DNA of 7,004 nt from JBLHKE01 sp047619485 (GCA_047619485.1 JBLHKE010000409.1:1-7004), one strand, 5' to 3'. Numbered from the stretch's first letter, positions 1 to 6,151 are shown. The notes: generated from the sequence alone by a model not told the origin. Program-made: numbers and translations.

Positions 1-2010
1 CGCATGGATCCCGACGGCTCCAAGGTGGAAATTGTCAGCCACGGCTTGCGCAACTCCTACGAGCAGACGCTGAGCTCGTTCGGCGACATGTTCCAGAACG
101 ACAACGACGATCCCGCGGCCTGCCGCACTTCCTTCGCCCTCGAATACGGCTGTGCGGGCTACTACACGCGCGATGCCAAGCAGCGCAACAAGGCCGTGAA
201 ACGACCCGGGCAATCGTACGCACGCGTCCACTGGCGGCAGGACGACCCAGGCACAATGGATGCCGGCGATGTCTACGGTGGCGGTTCCCCAACCGGCATC
301 ACCTTCTACGAAAACGGCGCGCTCGACGCGAAGTGGAACGGTCTCCTGCTCAGCTGCGAATCGGCTCGCAACACCATCTTCGGCTACATGCCAACGCCAA
401 GAGCCGGGACTTTCAATCTCGAGCGCTTCGACTTTGTCACCTCGAACCCGGAGAAGCGATTCGCAGGGGCGGATTTCTCAGCAGGTGACCCAAAGCAGAA
501 CCAGAGCGTCGACAAGATCGCCCCGACCTTCTTCCGGCCCAGCGACGTGACGGTGGGGCCGGACGGCGCGATTTATTTCTGCGACTGGTTCGACCCGCGG
601 ATTGGCGCGTCTGCTCACATGGACGAATCCTTCTCGGGCACTATCTACCGGATCGCACCGCGGAACTTCAATCCGGTGATTCCCGAGTTTGATCTTTCTA
701 CCACGGAGGGTCGGATCACGGCCCTACGTAGCCCGGCAATCAACACCCGCTATCTCGGCTTTCGCGCTCTCAAGGCTCGGGGCGCCGAAGCCTTTCCTGC
801 AGTGTCTTATCTCCTCGAAGACAGAAACAAGTGGATCGCGGCCCGTGCCGTGTGGCTGCTTCCATATCTCGGTGATGAAGGCGTGAAAACCTGTGTCGAA
901 ATGCTGGAGCACGAGCGTGCCGAGCAACGCGTGCTCGCCTACCGCGCCCTGCGCCGCGCCGGCCACGACATCGTTCCCCATGCGCGTCGAATGTCCGTAG
1001 ACCCATCCCCGCAAGTCCGTCGCGAGATTGCTCTCTCGCTGCGCGATATCCCTGCGAACCGCACCACCGACATCTTCGTGGAACTCGCCAAACGCTGCGA
1101 TACCACCGACAAGAATTCCGTCGAGGCAATCGGGCTCGGTGCCGCCAAACAGGAGGGGCTCATCTGGACGGCGATCAAAGAGGGTCTCAAGCCCGGGAAG
1201 CCCGCAGAGTGGCCCGACAGTTTTGCGCGCCTGACCTGGCGGCTTTGGGGAGCGGCCTCCATCGATGATCTCAAGGCGCGGTCACTCGATCCGGCCCTGT
1301 CCATCGAGCGGCGGAAGCTCGCGGTCGAGTCGATCGGCTTCATCGATGACGCCCGTGCCGCCAAGGTGATGCTCGAGTTGGCTTCCGACGGATCGCCGGT
1401 GAAGGCCGAGGCGGCCGCCTGGTTGATGCGTAATCTGGTTGGCGAGTGGGGCAAGTACGGCATTGGCCAGGGGCTCAAGGAGAAGGGGATTTACGACCCC
1501 GAAGCCATTACCGTGAACGCGTGCCCAGTGCCGGTTCCTCCCGACAACGCGAAGCTGCCTCCGGTGGCCGATATCCTCAAACTCAAGGGCGATGCCAAGC
1601 GTGGAAAAGTTGCCGCCGCACGCTGCGTCCTTTGCCACCAGATCGACGGAAACGGAACGGACTACGGACCGAACCTGAAGGGCTGGGGCGCGACCCAATC
1701 GCTGGAAACAATCGTGAGATCCATCGCGGAACCCTCTGCCGAGATCGCCCTCGGTTACATTGGAACTGAAGTCGTGCTCGAGGACGGCGGCATCATTCAC
1801 GGAATCGCATTCAACAACAGCGATCTATGGCTAGATAAAGCCTTGCCTCTGGTCATCCAGTCGGCTGGCGGCATCACCCAACTCGTTCCCAAAGATCGCA
1901 TCAAGAAAAAGAATGAGTTCAAGCGTTCCCTGATGTACGACCCCGCAACGCTCGGTCTGAAGGCACAGGACATCGCCGATATCGCGGCGTGGTTGCAAAA
2001 CTACCGCTAG
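1..2010 (+). CDS. PVC-type membrane-bound dehydrogenase with HEAT repeats and C-terminal cytochrome c domain, 5'-truncated
   Basis: The frame is open from base 1 (an Arg codon precedes the ATG at 4), and RMDPDG is an internal motif of this family, so the real start lies left of the window. Positions below count from the ATG at 4. Residues 1-220 match the end of the beta-propeller dehydrogenase domain (GLRNSYE, NDNDD, FRPSDVTVGPDGAIYFCDW, GTIYRIAP). Residues 240-480 are alpha-helical repeats of HEAT type. Residues 525-668 form the Pirellula/Verrucomicrobium-type heme domain, with C541-V-L-C544-H545, GPNLKGWG, and M644 as a possible distal heme ligand. The family is exported and is thought to oxidise sugars or alcohols and pass electrons to the C-terminal heme, but the substrate is unknown. 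Full-length members as I recall approach 1000 residues, so several hundred are missing. The next gene, on the same strand, also carries CxxCH. The family call is firm; the reaction is not. Confidence 0.9.
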   Translation, partial: RMDPDGSKVEIVSHGLRNSYEQTLSSFGDMFQNDNDDPAACRTSFALEYGCAGYYTRDAKQRNKAVKRPGQSYARVHWRQDDPGTMDAGDVYGGGSPTGITFYENGALDAKWNGLLLSCESARNTIFGYMPTPRAGTFNLERFDFVTSNPEKRFAGADFSAGDPKQNQSVDKIAPTFFRPSDVTVGPDGAIYFCDWFDPRIGASAHMDESFSGTIYRIAPRNFNPVIPEFDLSTTEGRITALRSPAINTRYLGFRALKARGAEAFPAVSYLLEDRNKWIAARAVWLLPYLGDEGVKTCVEMLEHERAEQRVLAYRALRRAGHDIVPHARRMSVDPSPQVRREIALSLRDIPANRTTDIFVELAKRCDTTDKNSVEAIGLGAAKQEGLIWTAIKEGLKPGKPAEWPDSFARLTWRLWGAASIDDLKARSLDPALSIERRKLAVESIGFIDDARAAKVMLELASDGSPVKAEAAAWLMRNLVGEWGKYGIGQGLKEKGIYDPEAITVNACPVPVPPDNAKLPPVADILKLKGDAKRGKVAAARCVLCHQIDGNGTDYGPNLKGWGATQSLETIVRSIAEPSAEIALGYIGTEVVLEDGGIIHGIAFNNSDLWLDKALPLVIQSAGGITQLVPKDRIKKKNEFKRSLMYDPATLGLKAQDIADIAAWLQNYR

Positions 2011-2273
2011 CTTCAGAGGTGGCGAATCGGATTGGTAGGAATTTGCTTTTTGCGTGGGGCGCTTGAGGGCGCGGTTGAAGGGATCGGAGATGAGGAGAAA
2101 GGGGGTTGTTCGCCACGGCGGCCGCGACTTCCGCTTGACTGACGTGAGCGGCCACGTCGTCCAGCAGATTATCGTCTGAGGGTTTGAGCGAGCTCGCGTG
2201 GAGGACGGTACATTCGTGGAATTCGATAATTCCGCATTTGAGAAAGGGCGACAGAGTTGTAGTAGTGAGCATA
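2011..2273. other. Intergenic gap between the two heme-protein genes
   Basis: No plus-strand gene is supported in these 263 bases. I see no strong terminator after the dehydrogenase stop. A short hairpin lies at 2216-2235. The minus strand at about 2090-2250 reads like protein, including LLDDVAAHVSQAEVAAAVA at about 2111-2170. However, that frame runs on into both neighbouring genes, so it may be a relic or a chance antisense frame. A TTG at 2184 is in frame with the next gene but is an unlikely start. Confidence 0.5.
2216..2235 (+). promoter_or_regulatory. Hairpin in the leader of the QW-repeat heme protein gene
   Basis: GGAATT (2218-2223) and AATTCC (2228-2233) form a perfect 6-bp inverted repeat around a CGAT loop. 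It extends by a G-U and a G-C pair to eight pairs in RNA. It lies about 40 bases upstream of the ATG at 2274 and has no U-tract, so it is not a classical terminator. It could be an operator or a leader structure, or it could be chance. Confidence 0.3.
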
Positions 2274-3293
2274 ATGAACCGCCGGTCGAAATCCCTCGTG
2301 TCCCCCGTTTTGGTCGGCGTGTTGCTATTAGGAATTGTCGGCCATGCGCCCGCAGAGGAGCCAACCGGGGATCCGAAACCGGCCGAGCTTGTCGAACGCG
2401 TGCGACTCGCCATCTCCCGTAGCCTGCCGTTCATCGAGTCCGACGGGGTCGGGTGGATCCAGGAAAAGAAGTGCATGTCGTGCCACCACACCTCGTTCAT
2501 GATTTGGAGCCACGAGCAAGCCGCCCAGAGCGGGTTTGAGATCGATCTGAAGAAACTCGAGGGGTGGAAGGACTGGGCAATCGGCCAACAGCTTTCGAAA
2601 CGGGACGATGACGACGATCTCGTCGGATCGCGCAATGTCGAGGGACTTAGCCAGCTCATCCTCGCTCGCAGCGAACTCGCAGTCCCGAAACCTGCGCGCG
2701 ACGCATCGTTCGAAAAATTCCGCGAGTTGATCGAAGCGGCGCGCAAGGACGACGGCAGCTGGGCCGCTGGCGGTCAATTGCCGACGCAAAAGCGCCCGAA
2801 GCCGGAGACCGGTGAAGTGACGACGATGTGGGCCATGCTCGCCCTTGCGGCGATAAAGGAGGGTGAACCCCCGAACGACCGGCCGCTGAACTGGCTCCGC
2901 GCGAGCAAGATCGAATCGGGGAAGAGTACCGAATGGCACGTCGTTCGATTGCTGATGGAGAAGAAGTTCGGCGACGAGGCCGGACAAAGGAAGGCGCTTC
3001 AAAAGCTGCTGGGTCGACAGAATGCGGACGGCGGATGGAGCTGGGTCGAAGGCGACGCGAGCGACGCGCTGGCGACCGGCCAAGCGCTTTACGGCCTCGG
3101 TGTGGCGGACCTTCCGGCCGTGCACCCAGCGGCGCGGCGCGGGTTGGAGTTTCTGTTAGTCTCCCAAGGCGAGGACGGCTCCTGGGCGGTCAACAGCACG
3201 AAGGAGAAGAAACGCGACAAGGCCATCGACACCTCGGTGTTCTGGGGCACCGCCTGGGCCACCATCGGGATGCTGAAAACTGTGAATGAGTAG
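2274..3293 (+). CDS. Secreted squalene-cyclase-like (QW-repeat) protein with a c-type heme motif
   Basis: This 339-residue protein starts with a signal peptide (RR at 3-4, hydrophobic 12-23, likely cleavage after HAPA at 24-27). That is why I chose ATG 2274 over the in-frame TTG at 2184, which would bury the signal 30 residues in. A heme-attachment motif C67-M-S-C70-H71-H72 follows, then helical repeats with QW motifs: Q249-N-A-D-G-G-W255, Q298-G-E-D-G-S-W304, and a degenerate copy at 157-163 with Arg in place of Gln. QW motifs typify the alpha/alpha barrels of squalene cyclases and prenyltransferases. The protein is about half the length of a squalene-hopene cyclase and shows no catalytic DxDD in the usual context, so a terpene cyclase role is unlikely. 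PVC genomes hold many such CxxCH plus QW proteins of unknown function. It lies downstream of another heme protein on the same strand. A periplasmic redox or binding role is inferred. Confidence 0.85.
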   Translation: MNRRSKSLVSPVLVGVLLLGIVGHAPAEEPTGDPKPAELVERVRLAISRSLPFIESDGVGWIQEKKCMSCHHTSFMIWSHEQAAQSGFEIDLKKLEGWKDWAIGQQLSKRDDDDDLVGSRNVEGLSQLILARSELAVPKPARDASFEKFRELIEAARKDDGSWAAGGQLPTQKRPKPETGEVTTMWAMLALAAIKEGEPPNDRPLNWLRASKIESGKSTEWHVVRLLMEKKFGDEAGQRKALQKLLGRQNADGGWSWVEGDASDALATGQALYGLGVADLPAVHPAARRGLEFLLVSQGEDGSWAVNSTKEKKRDKAIDTSVFWGTAWATIGMLKTVNE

Positions 3294-3313
3294 CGGAACC
3301 GCTTCAGGTTCCG
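3294..3313 (+). terminator. Stem-loop directly after the stop codon (terminator-like)
   Basis: CGGAACC (3294-3300) and GGTTCCG (3307-3313) form a perfect 7-bp stem with a 6-base loop, starting at the base after the TAG of the QW-repeat gene. No clear U-run follows, so it is not a textbook intrinsic terminator. It may protect the 3' end of the mRNA or contribute to termination between two convergent genes. Confidence 0.45.
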
Positions 3314-3398
3314 ACTGAAACACGCTGGTATTTTCACTACGCTCGCCGGGCAACGACACTCGAAGTGCACCTGCATTTGTCAGTGGAGGAGCAAAATT

Positions 3399-3411
3399 AG
3401 TGTCGGACACT
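3399..3411. repeat. Dyad repeat copy 1 (AGTGTC-G-GACACT)
   Basis: This is a perfect inverted repeat with 6-bp arms around one central base, preceded by AAAATT. Related copies lie at 5251-5263 and 6114-6126, each in a different intergenic gap. The form suggests a REP-like element or a regulator-binding site. Confidence 0.6.
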
Positions 3412-3473
3412 GGAAATGATCGATGGGTGGGTGAAATCAGGAGTCGGTCCCTTAGCGTTAGCGCGGGTTTCTG

Positions 3474-3515
3474 CCCCTTTATCCCGTCATGTTGCTTGTG
3501 TTTGAACGGGAGGGG
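3474..3515. terminator. Possible bidirectional stem-loop between convergent genes
   Basis: CCCC (3474-3477) and CCCGT (3483-3487) can pair with ACGGG (3506-3510) and GGGG (3512-3515), with an uneven internal loop and an 18-base apical loop. It lies just past the 3' end of the minus-strand peptidase gene. There is no T-tract, and the long loop makes it weak. A tandem TTAGCGTTAGCG sits just upstream at 3452-3463. Confidence 0.22.
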
Positions 3516-3526
3516 AAAGGCTGTCA

Positions 3527-5017
3527 CTACTCGCTCATGAGACCACTGATGACCGTATCCATCTTGAGTGGCGATTCGCCAAAGTCGCCTCCTTCAATAT
3601 CCAGTTGAGCTTCATGGAGGAGGCGGCCTTTGGGATCGTAAGTGCGCACGGCGCATTCGTGCAGTTTGCCAACGACGTCGCTCCCATCGGCTCGGCTGAG
3701 CCGCAGGAAGAGGCGGGCTTTGCCGTCCTTGTCTGAATCGAAACCCTTCAGTAGAGAAGTGAGATCGATCCCAACTTCGATCGGGGTGTCATCATCCGGG
3801 CCTGCCATGGGCACCTGGCCTGCATTGCCCCCGCCGAATAGCGGCCAGCCGTTGAATGCTTCCGGGGCGATCTCGTGCTCCGGAGCGGTGGCATCTTTGT
3901 CGCCTGCGATCCCAATGCTCATCCGCAGGTTCGTCCGGTTGTCGCAAGCGAGTTTGAGCCTCAGTGTCTTGCTGGGGAGGTAGCGGTTCACTTCGCACCG
4001 ACCGAGGTAGTTTCCACGTTTCCAAGTCGGGTCAATCATCGCGCTGTAGAGCAGATAGATCCGGCCGTTGCCTGACCACTTCTTGCCCCATGAGTTGACA
4101 ACGATGTAGGATCCACGTTCCCAGTCGGCGAGCGTGACCTTGCCATCGTCATTGAGGTCGAGGTTGTTGGTGATTTTGCCATCTCCGTTCAGGTCGTAGC
4201 CGACTTGGTCGTCGTATCCCACACAGGTAATGCCGTGCCCGTAGCCGGTTGGTCCCCAGTGGGTCCAGAGGTCGTCGCCCGCCGCGTGATCACCTTTGGG
4301 AATGGTCACTGTGACCTTCTTTAATTCGCCCATGCGGCCGTCCAAGGCGAATAGTCCGCCGACGGTCTGCTTGTTCGTCACGGGTTGGTTGCGGTCAAAC
4401 ATCCAACCACGAGCTTCGTTGAGTTGGTCGACGGTATTGGCCGGTGAGTAGCGATAGCCAGAGACGCGATACTCCATCGCTTCGCGCCAAATGGCGTAGC
4501 CGTTTGGCCATAGGCCAATCTTATTCAGGCGGACTCCGCCGTAGGACTTGGCGGTGGGCATGCCGATGCGCTTGGCCACTTCCCAACCGTGATAAGCCTC
4601 GGAACCTTTGTTCTCCGCGCGGTTCATCATATTCCACGAAAAGTGAGCGGGAAACCGTGTCGCGTCGCTGTCGGCGACCGTGCCATTCAACACGTTCATC
4701 TCGTAGGTGAAAATCGAAGCCACCGAGGCGAACTGCCCACAAGCCCCCCAAGTCTGTTTGTAGACTGGCGGGAACTCCGGGCGGGTGGAATTATCGACGC
4801 GCGAGGGAAGACGACCGGGGTCGACCTGCTTGGCACCAACGTCAGGCCCGGTCGCATCCCGCCAAGTGTCGTAATCTTTGCCCTCAGACGAAGGCCGGGA
4901 AAAAGAGCCCGGATAGGCGGCGTGAGCTTTATTGGCCTCGTCAGCACTTGCTGGACTAATGGAGACAGACAACAGGAGGCAACAAGCGACGAGCAGACGT
5001 TTTGGGAAGATAATCAT
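3527..5017 (-). CDS. Secreted papain-like (C1 family) cysteine peptidase with a tandem calcium-loop insertion
   Basis: This 496-residue protein has a signal peptide (KR at 6-7, hydrophobic 8-21, likely cleavage after ASA at 23-25). The peptidase domain spans about 70-345. Q88 is the oxyanion-hole Gln and C93 the nucleophile, in QTWGACGQFASVAS. H261 is the catalytic His (GYGHGITCVGYDD) and N308 the catalytic Asn (VVNSWG). His and Asn are 47 residues apart against 16 in papain. The extra stretch holds two back-to-back 12-residue loops, D275-x-N-x-D-G and D287-x-N-x-D-G ending in D298, which probably bind calcium. The cysteine corresponding to papain C22 is absent. Residues 346-496 form a separate C-terminal region, not recognised, with another D-x-D-x-D-G at 427-432. 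No inhibitory propeptide is obvious: only about 60 residues separate the signal from the domain. It is convergent with the QW-repeat gene. Substrate unknown. The catalytic call is strong because all four key residues are in place. Confidence 0.92.
   Translation of the reverse strand: MIIFPKRLLVACCLLLSVSISPASADEANKAHAAYPGSFSRPSSEGKDYDTWRDATGPDVGAKQVDPGRLPSRVDNSTRPEFPPVYKQTWGACGQFASVASIFTYEMNVLNGTVADSDATRFPAHFSWNMMNRAENKGSEAYHGWEVAKRIGMPTAKSYGGVRLNKIGLWPNGYAIWREAMEYRVSGYRYSPANTVDQLNEARGWMFDRNQPVTNKQTVGGLFALDGRMGELKKVTVTIPKGDHAAGDDLWTHWGPTGYGHGITCVGYDDQVGYDLNGDGKITNNLDLNDDGKVTLADWERGSYIVVNSWGKKWSGNGRIYLLYSAMIDPTWKRGNYLGRCEVNRYLPSKTLRLKLACDNRTNLRMSIGIAGDKDATAPEHEIAPEAFNGWPLFGGGNAGQVPMAGPDDDTPIEVGIDLTSLLKGFDSDKDGKARLFLRLSRADGSDVVGKLHECAVRTYDPKGRLLHEAQLDIEGGDFGESPLKMDTVISGLMSE
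4124..4195 (-). repeat. 36-bp in-frame tandem duplication encoding two calcium-binding loops
   Basis: Two adjacent 36-bp units (4160-4195, then 4124-4159 in reading order) encode DLNGDGKITNNL and DLNDDGKVTLAD. The first 27 bases of the units agree at 20 positions by eye, which suggests divergence after duplication or conserved selection. Each unit supplies the Asp/Asn oxygen ligands of an EF-hand-like loop. Only the second has an acidic residue at loop position 12. Confidence 0.75.
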
Positions 5018-5250
5018 AAAATCGGCAATCTAGAGTGAAGTTGCATTTAGCAGAGCGGTCGATGGTTGCAAGGTTCAGTATTGCCCCAGCGGGTTATTTA
5101 ATTAAGCGTTCTCAGCAAAGAATGTCGTTTGTTCTGTTGGGTCTGCAACCGTGCCGCTGTGCCTTCGCTGTCGGCGATCCAACTGATCGGTCGATCCAGC
5201 AAACGCAGAAAGAGTGGTTAGAATTCACCCGCAAACTCCCGAGCAAGATC

Positions 5251-5263
5251 AGCGTCAGACACT
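5251..5263. repeat. Dyad repeat copy 2 (AGCGTC-A-GACACT)
   Basis: It matches the copy at 6114-6126 at 12 of 13 bases; the single T-to-C change mismatches one base pair of the dyad. With copy 1 at 3399 it flanks the peptidase gene. With only one mismatch in 13 bases it is probably related, but a chance match cannot be excluded. Confidence 0.45.
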
Positions 5264-5371
5264 TGTGGCGAGTTCAATAAGTCTCGTCAACTCATCTCAA
5301 ACTCGGCCCTCCCTGTTCGCCCTATCGCTTCCCCATCATCCAAGAACCCAAAGGAATTCAGTTTAAATTTC

Positions 5372-5377
5372 TATAAT
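5372..5377 (+). promoter_or_regulatory. Consensus -10 box (TATAAT) before the small membrane protein gene
   Basis: TATAAT lies 17 bases before the ATG at 5395, in an AT-rich stretch. If used, transcription would begin around 5384 and leave a leader of only about 10 bases with no ribosome binding site. I see no good -35 hexamer at 16-18 bases spacing, so the call rests on the -10 match and base composition. Confidence 0.35.
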
Positions 5378-5394
5378 TTATGTTATTTTGATAA

Positions 5395-5985
5395 ATGTTA
5401 GCACGTCGAGATATCGTCGCCATCACCGCAATCCTGCCACTGATCGCCGTAGTCTTCCTATTGTGGGACGACACCGTCCCTTCCGTGGCGAGCAAAGTGA
5501 TCCCAGCGTCAGACACAATGACGGATCCAAGCGCAGACCCATCGGCCAACCCGACCAACCGCGCCGCCGCCTCTCTAGGAATCACCGACATCAGAGCGCT
5601 TGAACGGTTCAACGCCAAGCGCGATGCCAAGGCTTTTGCGCATTCCTACAACATCGCCGTTCGCCTTGGCGTCAAGCATTTGGCGAATATCAGCTCCCCA
5701 CACGAAGCTCTCGCCATGCTCGTCCGAGGCGTCCAGGGCGAGGGCGAAATCGTCCACTCCTTCCGCTCGCTCAATCCTTTCGAAATCACTGCCGCCTCCT
5801 CCCTAGTCATCTACCAAGACGGTAAAATGGTGCCAAGTTCTGAAGCAGAATTCACCGAACTTGAGAAGGAACTTAAAAAACGCGCCCTCTCATGCAAGTT
5901 CGGCTCCTGCACCGATTGCGTTGCCGATGTCCGCACCAACCGCCTGAAACGTGCACGAGAAAACACCGTTGCGCTCTCCCTCTAA
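5395..5985 (+). CDS. Single-helix membrane-anchored protein of unknown function
   Basis: This 196-residue protein starts at ATG 5395, and an in-frame TAA at 5392-5394 excludes an earlier start. After ARRD at residues 3-6 comes one hydrophobic segment at about 7-23, likely an uncleaved anchor with the rest outside the cytoplasm. Next is a Pro/Ser/Asp-rich linker (about 30-58), then a compact region at 65-150 (RFNAKRDAKAFAHSYNIAV, EALAMLVRGV, an F..LNPFEI segment and a closing YQDGKMV). The tail is charged, with a C167-x4-C172-x2-C175 cluster. The compact region recalls a small domain I associate with unnamed Verrucomicrobiota proteins (pattern EAL..LV.GV, then a late DG.[LM]V); this is memory, not a search. 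The Cys cluster could bind metal or form disulfides. No function can be assigned. Real coding is supported by length, a membrane segment, a promoter-like -10 box and sustained conserved-looking composition. Confidence 0.72.
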   Translation: MLARRDIVAITAILPLIAVVFLLWDDTVPSVASKVIPASDTMTDPSADPSANPTNRAAASLGITDIRALERFNAKRDAKAFAHSYNIAVRLGVKHLANISSPHEALAMLVRGVQGEGEIVHSFRSLNPFEITAASSLVIYQDGKMVPSSEAEFTELEKELKKRALSCKFGSCTDCVADVRTNRLKRARENTVALSL

Positions 5986-6113
5986 ATCAGCCTCCTAAGG
6001 CGAGGTTCAACGTAGGAAGTCCGCTGGCGAGCGATTCCCAAAGCCAACCAGCTCCTCAACTTCCCCACTCGATACTTCCACCTCGTCACCGCTAGTAATT
6101 AGAAAGCAGAATT

Positions 6114-6126
6114 AGTGTCAGACACT
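6114..6126. repeat. Dyad repeat copy 3 (AGTGTC-A-GACACT)
   Basis: This is a perfect inverted repeat with 6-bp arms around a central A, preceded by AATT as copy 1 is. Its right arm is the start of the tandem repeat at 6119-6151. Confidence 0.62.
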
Positions 6127-6151
6127 TATTGAGCAGACACTTATTGAGCAG
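6119..6151. repeat. 15-bp tandem repeat, just over two copies (CAGACACTTATTGAG)
   Basis: Units at 6119-6133 and 6134-6148 are identical, and the pattern continues three bases to 6151. The array grows out of the right arm of the dyad at 6114-6126, so it probably arose by slippage duplication of the dyad's edge. Confidence 0.8.

Larger units (their letters stand above)
5018..5394. other. Divergent intergenic region between the peptidase and the small membrane protein
   Basis: These 377 bases should carry the promoters for both divergent genes. Visible features are a dyad copy at 5251-5263 and an AT-rich stretch at 5361-5394 containing a consensus -10 box. An 81-codon frame (5035-5280, +) runs through it, but its protein has no recognisable features and I do not call it a gene. 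No promoter for the peptidase gene stands out. Confidence 0.5.

Noticed and set aside
2184..2273. TTG-initiated 30-residue extension of the QW-repeat protein
   Set aside because: It would place the signal peptide 30 residues from the N-terminus; ATG 2274 gives a normal signal peptide.
2604..2618. Run of five Asp (residues 111-115) as the DxDD catalytic acid of a terpene cyclase
   Set aside because: It lies before the QW repeats in a charged linker-like context (KRDDDDDLV), not in the position or surroundings of the cyclase motif.
1919..2746. Long minus-strand open frame (275 codons)
   Set aside because: It overlaps the 3' end of the dehydrogenase and the 5' half of the QW-repeat gene, both backed by clear motifs. 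The antisense protein has low-complexity Ser/Arg composition. Only the stretch inside the gap is kept as a possible relic.
2328..3125. Minus-strand open frame (265 codons) opposite the QW-repeat gene
   Set aside because: It lies wholly inside the gene with a signal peptide, a CxxCH and QW motifs on the other strand. It is explained by GC-rich codon shadowing.
4979..4993. Lipobox-like LVAC (residues 9-12) in the peptidase signal peptide
   Set aside because: Only four hydrophobic residues precede the Cys, too few for a lipoprotein signal. The hydrophobic stretch continues to an ordinary ASA cleavage site.
5035..5280. 81-codon plus-strand frame in the divergent gap
   Set aside because: It has no recognisable domain, no ribosome binding site, and irregular composition with scattered Cys and Arg. 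It covers the region expected to hold promoters and ends just past the dyad at 5251-5263.
5505..5517. Possible fourth dyad copy, AGCGTCAGACACA
   Set aside because: It has two mismatches to the 13-nt motif and lies inside the small membrane protein coding sequence, where it is explained by the codons for ASDT.
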